Of a DNA stretch of 57,198 nucleotides, positions 51,173 through 57,198 are shown piece after piece. The stretch comes from Burkholderiales bacterium (lineage in GTDB: Bacteria; Pseudomonadota; Gammaproteobacteria; Burkholderiales; Casimicrobiaceae), in NCBI GenBank assembly GCA_020852555.1, contig JADZAQ010000171.1, positions 1 through 57,198 of the forward strand, read 5' to 3'. The stretch's first letter is position 1. Each line of letters starts with the position of its first letter. The notes beneath the pieces were generated by a model, which was not told the origin of the DNA, ran no database searches, and saw nothing but the letters and a program-made list of their open reading frames with translations. The translations under genes were made by a program, and so were the position numbers.

Positions 51173-51829
51173 CTACCCGGAGCGGCCGTCGGCGTCGCGC
51201 GAACGGGGCAGGAAGCGGCCGGTGCGGCGCACGTAGGCCGCGTAGCTCGTACCGTGCTTGACGAGCAGGTGGCGCTCCTCGTTGTGCGCCTTGATCACCA
51301 TCAGGACGATGTGCGCCGCGCCGACGGCGACCATGGGACCGGTGGGTACCACGACCATGGTAGCGACCATGAGCAGGATCGACAGCGCGTAGATGGGGTG
51401 CCGGACGCGCGCGAACATGCCGTCGGTAATGAGCGCCTGCTCGTCGTCGGTCACCGCCATGCGCCAGTGCGGGCCCATGCGCGCCCAGGACTTGACCGTC
51501 AGCACGAGACAGGCGATGGCGACGACCGTCGCCGCGTAGCGCAGCGCCGCGTACGCGGGGACGAGAGTGAACGCCGGCAACCCGAACGGTGGCCCCGTCC
51601 GCGACAGCGCGAGCCAGGGCAACGTCACCCAGGCCGCGACCAGCGGCACCCACACGAGCCCCAGCACCCGCTCGAGCGGTTGGCGTGGCAGCACGTCGGC
51701 CGCGCGCGCCGTGTGCTTGCGCGATTGTCGGCGGACCCGAACGATCATCGCGCCGACCCCGAACCAATAGGCGGCAACGGTGACCGCGACGAGAATTCCC
51801 GGGATGTCCATGATGTGGCGAGTCGCCAT
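51173..51829 (-). CDS. Isoprenylcysteine carboxyl methyltransferase (ICMT/PEMT-like) family membrane protein
   Basis: A 218-residue protein with about five membrane segments and the family signature GMFARVRHPIYALSILLM followed by KAHNEERHLLVKHGTSYAAYVRRTGRFLP. Bacterial members methylate unknown small molecules or lipids with S-adenosylmethionine. It is the first gene before the acyltransferase-like gene (128-base gap), so it may open the fatty-acid operon or be a separate unit. Start could be either the first or the seventh codon. It is divergent from the DUF1631 gene. Confidence 0.8.
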   Translation of the reverse strand: MATRHIMDIPGILVAVTVAAYWFGVGAMIVRVRRQSRKHTARAADVLPRQPLERVLGLVWVPLVAAWVTLPWLALSRTGPPFGLPAFTLVPAYAALRYAATVVAIACLVLTVKSWARMGPHWRMAVTDDEQALITDGMFARVRHPIYALSILLMVATMVVVPTGPMVAVGAAHIVLMVIKAHNEERHLLVKHGTSYAAYVRRTGRFLPRSRDADGRSG

Positions 51830-51984
51830 TGTACGAGTTGGCTCGCCGCAGATTCGATCACCTTGCGCGCCGCGCCAGGCTGGCCGAGGCGACCTCGGCC
51901 GTCCTCCCGTCGCCGACCGGCGGCGGACCTCGAGCCGACCGCCGTTGGGTCGGCATCCGGCTCGACGAAGTAGAATCCTCTCCC

Positions 51985-54366
51985 ATGTCCGGGCCTACCT
52001 ACGGCGTACGCGCGTCCGCAGCGGATGCTCCCCAAGCGCTCTCCCCCGCCGCCCTCGAAGAAGGGCGTGCGCTGCTGCGCGCGTGTTTCGCCCAGTACCG
52101 GCTGCGTCTGCTCGAGGTCATCCGCGGCTCGCTCGCCGAGATGGACGATCTGTTCGAGAGCGGCAGCCACATTCCGGACGGCGAGGTCGAGCTCTTTCGC
52201 AAGCAGCAGCCGGCCTGGCTCGACCAGTTCGACCGCACGCTGTGCGAACTCTTCGAGCGGCGCGTCGTCGACGGAGCGCGACGCAGGGGCCGCCGACCCG
52301 ACGCCGACGCGTCGCTCGCGACGCTGCGCGTCCTCACCGCCTTCGATCACGACCGGCAGGCCGCACTCAAGGACGCGACCCGCTTCCTCGATCGGTTCAC
52401 GCAACGGGAAATCGCGGCGCTCGACCTGCGCGTCGAGACGCTCCTGGGCGAGCGCGTAAGGGACGCGGACAACCCGTTCGCCGTATCGTACGTTCTCGAC
52501 GCGGTCGGCGCGTCGGCGCGCAAGATCTATCCCAATCCGCGGGTGTGGCGGCCGTTCATGGAGCGCGTCCTCGGCGACCTCACCCCGGAGATCAACAAGC
52601 TCTACGTCACGCTCAATCGCTTCCTCGCGGATCGCGGCGTGTTGCCGGAGATCAAGGCCGCGCTGCGCGCGCGCAGCCAGTGGCGGCCGCACGACGATGG
52701 CGAGCTCCTGTCGACGTTCGGCAAGATGATCGAGGGCGCCACCCCCGGCCTGCCCCAGGACGTCGTGGTCCCGGAACTCGCGAATCCGCACGCGGCACCG
52801 GCATTCGTGTTCGCCGACAAGGCGCCACCGGTGCGCAGCATCGCGCCGATCACCATCGATTCGGCGCAGGAGATGTCGGCGACGCGGATCCTCGCCGGAT
52901 TGGCGACGCTCGCCAAGGCGATGCCCACGGTGGCGGGCACGCGTGCGGCAGCGGCCAACGGGTCCGCCGCCGAGTCGCCAACGGGCCCCGAAACCGCGGG
53001 TGCTGCGACGGTCGCGGCGGAGCCCGCGGCGGCGCACGCCGAGGGCGCGTTCCCGTCGCTCGATCCGCTGCTCGCGCTGGGCGCGGCCACCCCGCTGTTC
53101 ACCGCTCTCGCCCGCTGGCAGCAACTCGACCTGCCTGCCGCCCTCGCCCGCCTGGCGCCACCCACGGCGCCCGGCGCGACCGAAGGGGTGGTGGTGCCGA
53201 TCAATCTCATCCCGCACCTCCGGGCGGCGATCGGCGATCAGATCGAGTCCGAAACGGACCGCATCACGATGGACGTGATCGCGCTCCTTTTCGACTACAT
53301 CTTCCGCGACCCCTCGATTCCCGACGCGCAGCGCAGCCTCTTCGGGCGGCTGCAGGTGCCGATCGTCAAGGCGGCGCTCCTCGACCGGCAGTTCTTCTCC
53401 GACAAGGCGCATCCCGCGCGCGCGCTCCTCGACAATCTCGCCGAGGGCGCCGTCGGCGCCACCGCCGACGATGCCTACCAGCGCGCCTTCGGAGAACTGG
53501 CGAGCTCGATCGTCGGCGAGATCTGCCAGACCTTCGACATCGACATCGATGTCTTTCGCGCGGCCAACGCGCGACTTGCCGCGTTCATCGATAGCGAGCG
53601 CCAGAAGATCACGCAGGCATCGTCGGTCGACGTCGAGGCCGCGCTGCACGCCGAGGCGAGCGAGGCCGATCGCTCGCAGGTGCGCGCGTTCCTGCGCGAT
53701 CGCCTCGCCGGCACCGAGCTGCCGTTCGAGGTACGCGGCTTCGTCGAAACGGCCTGGGCCGATTACCTCACGCAATTGCGCCGCGATCACGGTCCCGAAG
53801 GCGAGGCAAGTGTGGCGGCGGTAAAGACGCTCGACGACCTCTTGTGGAGCATCGTCGCCAAGGAACGCTCGGCGCAGAAGGCCCGCCTCACCAAGATGAT
53901 TCCGTCGCTCATCGGCGCGCTGCGCAAAGGCGCCGCGGCGGTGGGGACGCCACCCGAGCGCAGCCGCGCCTTCCTGGAGGCGCTCTACGAGCTGCACATC
54001 GCGGCGATCAAGACGGTCAAGGATGCGCCGACCGCCGGTACGCCGTCGACGGCGGCGCCGCTGCCCAAGGTGAGCATGCACGATTACGTGAACGAGATGG
54101 CGGTCGGCACCTGGCTCGCCTTCACCAAGGAGGGACAAGCGGTGAGCGCCCGCCTGACGTGGGTGAGCCCGTTGCGCACCAAGTACCTCTTCACGAGCCG
54201 ATCGCGCGCGCGGGCATTCGTCTACTCGCCCGAGGAACTCGCCTACGAGATCGGCGCCGGACTCGTCGCGCTGGTCGTCGAGCCGGTGCCGCTGTTCGAT
54301 CGCGCGGTCAGCGCGGCGCTCGACTCGCTCGGTATCCGCCAGCCAGCGGCCGGCGCTCCCGCGTAG
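51985..54366 (+). CDS. DUF1631 family protein
   Basis: A 793-residue, mostly helical cytoplasmic protein without membrane segments. Recognisable blocks of DUF1631 include AVSYVLDAVGASARKIYPNPRVWRPFMERVLGDLTPEINKLYVTLNRFLADRGVLPEI and IFRDPSIPDAQRSLFGRLQVPIVKAALLDRQFFSDKAHPARALLDNLAEGAVG. A variable Ala-rich linker lies between them (about 310-365). The C-terminus (GTWLAFTKEGQAVSARLTWVSPLRTKYLFTSRSRARAFVYSPEELA) resembles a PilZ-like beta-barrel, which hints at cyclic di-GMP response. Function unknown. The ATG chosen begins MSGPTYGV; a longer frame overlaps the divergent gene. Confidence 0.85.
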   Translation: MSGPTYGVRASAADAPQALSPAALEEGRALLRACFAQYRLRLLEVIRGSLAEMDDLFESGSHIPDGEVELFRKQQPAWLDQFDRTLCELFERRVVDGARRRGRRPDADASLATLRVLTAFDHDRQAALKDATRFLDRFTQREIAALDLRVETLLGERVRDADNPFAVSYVLDAVGASARKIYPNPRVWRPFMERVLGDLTPEINKLYVTLNRFLADRGVLPEIKAALRARSQWRPHDDGELLSTFGKMIEGATPGLPQDVVVPELANPHAAPAFVFADKAPPVRSIAPITIDSAQEMSATRILAGLATLAKAMPTVAGTRAAAANGSAAESPTGPETAGAATVAAEPAAAHAEGAFPSLDPLLALGAATPLFTALARWQQLDLPAALARLAPPTAPGATEGVVVPINLIPHLRAAIGDQIESETDRITMDVIALLFDYIFRDPSIPDAQRSLFGRLQVPIVKAALLDRQFFSDKAHPARALLDNLAEGAVGATADDAYQRAFGELASSIVGEICQTFDIDIDVFRAANARLAAFIDSERQKITQASSVDVEAALHAEASEADRSQVRAFLRDRLAGTELPFEVRGFVETAWADYLTQLRRDHGPEGEASVAAVKTLDDLLWSIVAKERSAQKARLTKMIPSLIGALRKGAAAVGTPPERSRAFLEALYELHIAAIKTVKDAPTAGTPSTAAPLPKVSMHDYVNEMAVGTWLAFTKEGQAVSARLTWVSPLRTKYLFTSRSRARAFVYSPEELAYEIGAGLVALVVEPVPLFDRAVSAALDSLGIRQPAAGAPA

Positions 54367-54373
54367 TCGGCCC

Positions 54374-56224
54374 GTGACGGCACGCGCACCGTGCGGGCGG
54401 CGAGCAGCTCGGCGTGCCGTCGTGCGCACCCTCGGCCTCGGCGTTCTCGCCACCGCCGCGCCGCGCACCGTGGCCCAACTGGGCGGCCCGCCGCCACCCG
54501 ATCCGCGGGCCGTGCTGACGCAGGCGAAGATCGCGAGCGGCGGCCCGGCGTGGGACGCGTTGCGCACGCAGCACAGCGAGGTGAGCATCACGGCGGGGCC
54601 TCTGGCCGGCCGCGCCGAGCGCTGGAGCGACCTCGTCTCCGGATACTCCACGGTGGTGTACGCGATGGGTCCCGTCACCGGGGCCGCCGGCTACGACGCG
54701 CACGGTCCCTGGGTGCAGGACGCGACGGGCGAGACCCAGGACGAGCCGGATGCCACCGCCCGCGAACTCCAGGTGAACGCTGCCTACCGCGATCGGCTCG
54801 CCTTCTGGTACGCCGAGCGTGCCCGTGGGCGCATCGCCTACAAGGATCGCGCCGAGGTCGACGGTGCGGTGTTCGACGTCGTTCGCATCACCCCCGAGGG
54901 GGGACGACCGTTCGAGTTGTGGATCAATACCGAGACGCATCTTATCGAGCGCCTGGTCGAGCGGGAAGCGATCGCGGTCCGGACCGAGCAGTACATGGAC
55001 CTGCGCGAGGTGAACGGGGTGTTGGTGCCCTTCCGCATGCGCGCATCGCGCGATGGCGGCCAGCGCGACGAGCTCGTCACCGTCGAGTGGATGGCGTTCA
55101 ACGAAGCGCTGCCGCCCGAGCGACTGACGCGGCCGCCGCCGCCGACGCCGGACTTCAGCTTTCCGGTCGGGCGCGATGCCGTCGAGGTGCCGTTCGCGTT
55201 CGCCGACGGCCATCTGTTCGTCGAGGCGCTGCTCGACGGCCGCCGCGTGCGCCTGCTCGTCGACAGCGGCGGCAGCAACGTGCTGCTGCCCACCGTCGCG
55301 GCGTCGGTCGGAGCGGCGAGCGCAGGTGACGCCGCGCTGGTCCGGGTAGGACGCGTGAACCTCGGTGGTGTCGTCTTCGAGCGGCAGACGTTCGCGACGC
55401 TCGACCTCGCCGCCTTCCTGCGCCGGGTGGAAGGCGTCGACGACATCGGCGGCGTCCTCGGCGCCGAGATCTTCCGCCGCGTGGTCGTGAAGCTCGACTA
55501 CACGCGGCTGCGCGCGACGCTGCACGACCCTGGTCGCTACCGGTACGGCGGCCGCGGCACCACGCTGCCGCTGGTCGCGCCGTACAAGACGCCACGCATC
55601 GAGGGTCGCATCGACGGCGTCGCGGGAACGTTCCGGGTCGATACCGGCAACCGCGGCTCGCTCACCCTGGCGCAATCGTTCGCTGCCGCGCACGGACTCG
55701 CCGATCGACTGCACGGGATCACCGCGGTGACCGGCGCCAGTGCCGCCGGTCGCGTGCACGCCACGGTCGCGCGCGCGGGCATGCTCACGCTGGGCGATGT
55801 CGACGTCGCCGGACCGGTCACCGCGGTCGTGATTGACGGCACCATGTTCGCCGAACCGGCGGTCGCCGGCAGCATCGGCAACGGCATCCTGCGCCGCTTC
55901 GACGTCGTCTTCGACCTGCCACGCCGGGCGTTGCACCTCGATCGCAATGCTGCCTTCGCGGCTCCCGACGCGTACGATCGCGCCGGCATGTGGATCGAGC
56001 GCGGCGAGCGCGGCATCGAGGTCGTCGACGTGGTGCCGGGCGGGCCCGCCGCGGCCGCGGGACTCGCACCTGGCGACGTCATCGTGGCGGTCGACGGCGC
56101 GCGCGCCGCCGCCGTCCCGCTCGCCACCCTGCGCCAGCGGTTGCGCGGCGCACCGGGGCTGACGATCCGCTTCACGCTCGACACCGGCACGAGCAAGTCG
56201 CTCACGCTGCGCGACCTCGTCTGA
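54374..56224 (+). CDS. Exported double retropepsin-like aspartyl protease with PDZ domain
   Basis: A 616-residue protein starting at GTG, with an N-terminal signal-like segment (VVRTLGLGVLATAAPRTVAQ). Residues 45-250 resemble the LolA/outer-membrane-lipoprotein-like region that precedes such proteases. Two retropepsin-like units follow, with Asp297 in LLVDSGGSN and Asp423 in FRVDTGNRG, so one chain may form the two-Asp active site. A PDZ domain ends the protein (IEVVDVVPGGPAAAAGLAPGDVIVAVDG). The first Asp motif is DSG instead of DTG. It follows the DUF1631 gene by seven bases. Proteolytic activity is not demonstrated for most bacterial relatives. Confidence 0.85.
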   Translation: MTARAPCGRRAARRAVVRTLGLGVLATAAPRTVAQLGGPPPPDPRAVLTQAKIASGGPAWDALRTQHSEVSITAGPLAGRAERWSDLVSGYSTVVYAMGPVTGAAGYDAHGPWVQDATGETQDEPDATARELQVNAAYRDRLAFWYAERARGRIAYKDRAEVDGAVFDVVRITPEGGRPFELWINTETHLIERLVEREAIAVRTEQYMDLREVNGVLVPFRMRASRDGGQRDELVTVEWMAFNEALPPERLTRPPPPTPDFSFPVGRDAVEVPFAFADGHLFVEALLDGRRVRLLVDSGGSNVLLPTVAASVGAASAGDAALVRVGRVNLGGVVFERQTFATLDLAAFLRRVEGVDDIGGVLGAEIFRRVVVKLDYTRLRATLHDPGRYRYGGRGTTLPLVAPYKTPRIEGRIDGVAGTFRVDTGNRGSLTLAQSFAAAHGLADRLHGITAVTGASAAGRVHATVARAGMLTLGDVDVAGPVTAVVIDGTMFAEPAVAGSIGNGILRRFDVVFDLPRRALHLDRNAAFAAPDAYDRAGMWIERGERGIEVVDVVPGGPAAAAGLAPGDVIVAVDGARAAAVPLATLRQRLRGAPGLTIRFTLDTGTSKSLTLRDLV

Positions 56225-56247
56225 CGCCGCGCCGCCAGGTCCGCACC

Positions 56248-57198
56248 ATGTCGGTCGACACTCTGCGCGCGTTCGGCGGCATCGCGGCGCTCACCGCGCC
56301 GCTCTTCCTGCTGGTCGCGATCGGCTACGCGCTGTCGCGCTTCGGCCACTGGCCGAAGGTGATATCCGACGCGCTCACGCGCTTCGTGTTCGCGGTGGCG
56401 GTACCGGCGCTCCTCTTCCGCCTGATGAGCGACGTCTCGCACCTGCCGCTGGTCGACCATCGGTTGCTCATCGCGTATTTCGGCGGTTGCGCCATCACCT
56501 ACGTCGCGGCACGCCGCTTCGCCGCCCACGCCTTCGCGATGGACGGCGTCGGCCAGTCGGTGTTCGGAATGGGCACGATCTTCAGCAACAACGTCCTGCT
56601 GGGGATCCCGATCGCCAAGGTCGCGCTCGGCGAGACCTCGCTGCCGATGGTCTCGCTGATCCTGGTCTTCAACTCGTTCCTGCTGTGGACCGTGGTAACG
56701 GTGTCGATCGAGTGGGCACGCAACCGGGACCTGTCGGTGCGCGGCATCACGCGCACCGCGCGCGACGTCGTGACCAATCCGATCGTGGCGGCGATCCTCC
56801 TCGGCACCGGCTTCGGCTTCACCGGTTGGCCGCTGCCGGCGATCGCCGACGATACGCTTGCGCTCATCGCGCAAGCCGCGGTGCCGATGTCGCTCATCGT
56901 GCTCGGCATGGGCCTCGCCGAGTTCGGGGTGCGCCAGGCCTGGCGGCAAAGTGTCGCCATCGCGATCCTCAAGATGACGCTCTTTCCGCTAGCGGTGCTG
57001 GGCGTCGCCTGGAGCCTCGGCCTGCCGACGCGCGAAACGCAGGTGGTCGTCACCATGGCGGCGATGCCGGTGGGCGCCAACGTCTATCTCATGGCGCGGC
57101 AGTTCGATGCCCTCGAAGGGCCGGTGGCGGCAAGCCTCGTGCTGAGCACCGTCGTCGCGGCGGTCACGACACCGCTGGTGATCGCGCTCCTCGCCTAG
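56248..57198 (+). CDS. AEC (auxin efflux carrier) family transporter
   Basis: A 316-residue inner-membrane carrier with about ten hydrophobic segments. The two inverted halves characteristic of AEC/BASS-type carriers are visible: FVFAVAVPALLFRLMSD with SNNVLLGIPIAKVALGE, and AAVPMSLIVLGMGLAEFG with TMAAMPVGANVYLMARQF. Bacterial members move malonate, malate or other carboxylates. It follows the protease gene by 23 bases. The stop codon is the last three bases of the window. Confidence 0.88.
   Translation: MSVDTLRAFGGIAALTAPLFLLVAIGYALSRFGHWPKVISDALTRFVFAVAVPALLFRLMSDVSHLPLVDHRLLIAYFGGCAITYVAARRFAAHAFAMDGVGQSVFGMGTIFSNNVLLGIPIAKVALGETSLPMVSLILVFNSFLLWTVVTVSIEWARNRDLSVRGITRTARDVVTNPIVAAILLGTGFGFTGWPLPAIADDTLALIAQAAVPMSLIVLGMGLAEFGVRQAWRQSVAIAILKMTLFPLAVLGVAWSLGLPTRETQVVVTMAAMPVGANVYLMARQFDALEGPVAASLVLSTVVAAVTTPLVIALLA

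Noticed and set aside
49744-51767. Long minus frame extending the acyltransferase-like protein to 675 residues
   Set aside because: The first 240 residues are Arg-rich and overlap the methyltransferase gene in another frame; homology starts at the ATG at 51044.
40019-51829. Aryl polyene biosynthesis cluster
   Set aside because: KS pair, hotdog, ACP, AcpS and acyltransferase fit, but there is no ammonia lyase, aryl-CoA ligase, LolA or MMPL exporter, and an enoyl reductase-like gene and LpxO are present.
51173-51829. NnrU-family denitrification protein
   Set aside because: The membrane layout is similar, but the RHPIY and NEERHLLVKHG segments fit the isoprenylcysteine methyltransferase-like family better.

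Overview
The window is about 70% G+C, densely packed and free of phage or insertion-sequence genes. The gene families point to a betaproteobacterium, probably Burkholderiales-like: a Bug-type tripartite tricarboxylate transporter binding protein, DUF3301, DUF1631, a betaproteobacterial-type LpxO, TrxC and a bactofilin. I found no rRNA, tRNA or CRISPR array. About 52 protein genes can be supported. The left edge cuts a gene; the right edge falls on a stop codon.

Layout. (1) 1-5756: a papain-like/alpha-beta hydrolase fusion and an M23 peptidase on the minus strand, then a divergent acetylglutamate-kinase homologue, an RNB-domain ribonuclease and a LOG-family protein. (2) 5900-13473: a B12-dependent acyl-CoA mutase operon in the order small subunit, CoA ligase, MeaB-type GTPase, large subunit. 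The large subunit has the Ile/Asp pattern expected of 2-hydroxyisobutyryl-CoA mutase. A thiamine-diphosphate enzyme of the acetolactate synthase/2-hydroxyacyl-CoA lyase superfamily and a tandem gamma-carbonic anhydrase-like protein follow. (3) 13494-22066: an ABC exporter, a TPR membrane protein, and a catabolic locus (D-amino-acid dehydrogenase and Bug protein, divergent from an M19 dipeptidase homologue, a nitrilase-superfamily amidase and an IclR regulator). Two tandem 20-bp repeats lie between the divergent arms. (4) 22109-40015: mostly housekeeping and small operons: pilin-like protein, DUF3750, thiolase, TonB-like protein, Mrr-like nuclease, lytic transglycosylase, bactofilin, TrxC, DUF4397 lipoprotein, CBS protein, spermidine synthase-like protein, a nuclease/aminotransferase/methyltransferase operon, an MFS exporter and an SDR.

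(5) 40019-51829 is the most striking region: a minus-strand operon of about 12 genes encoding a nearly complete dedicated type II fatty acid synthase. It contains an AcpXL-like ACP, FabG, a FabL-type enoyl reductase, a double-hotdog dehydratase, two ketosynthases, a fusion of 4'-phosphopantetheinyl transferase (AcpS) with an LpxL-type lipid A acyltransferase, and LpxO. The order ACP-dehydratase-KS-KS-acyltransferase matches the rhizobial acpXL-lpxXL cluster that makes the very-long-chain acyl group of lipid A. I infer that this operon builds, loads and 2-hydroxylates a special acyl chain of the outer membrane. (6) 51985-57198: a DUF1631 protein, a double retropepsin-PDZ protein and an AEC-family carrier.

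Several proteins are internal duplications whose catalytic residues are divided between the two halves (gamma-carbonic anhydrase and hotdog dehydratase). Function assignments rest on reading motifs by eye; no database search was run.
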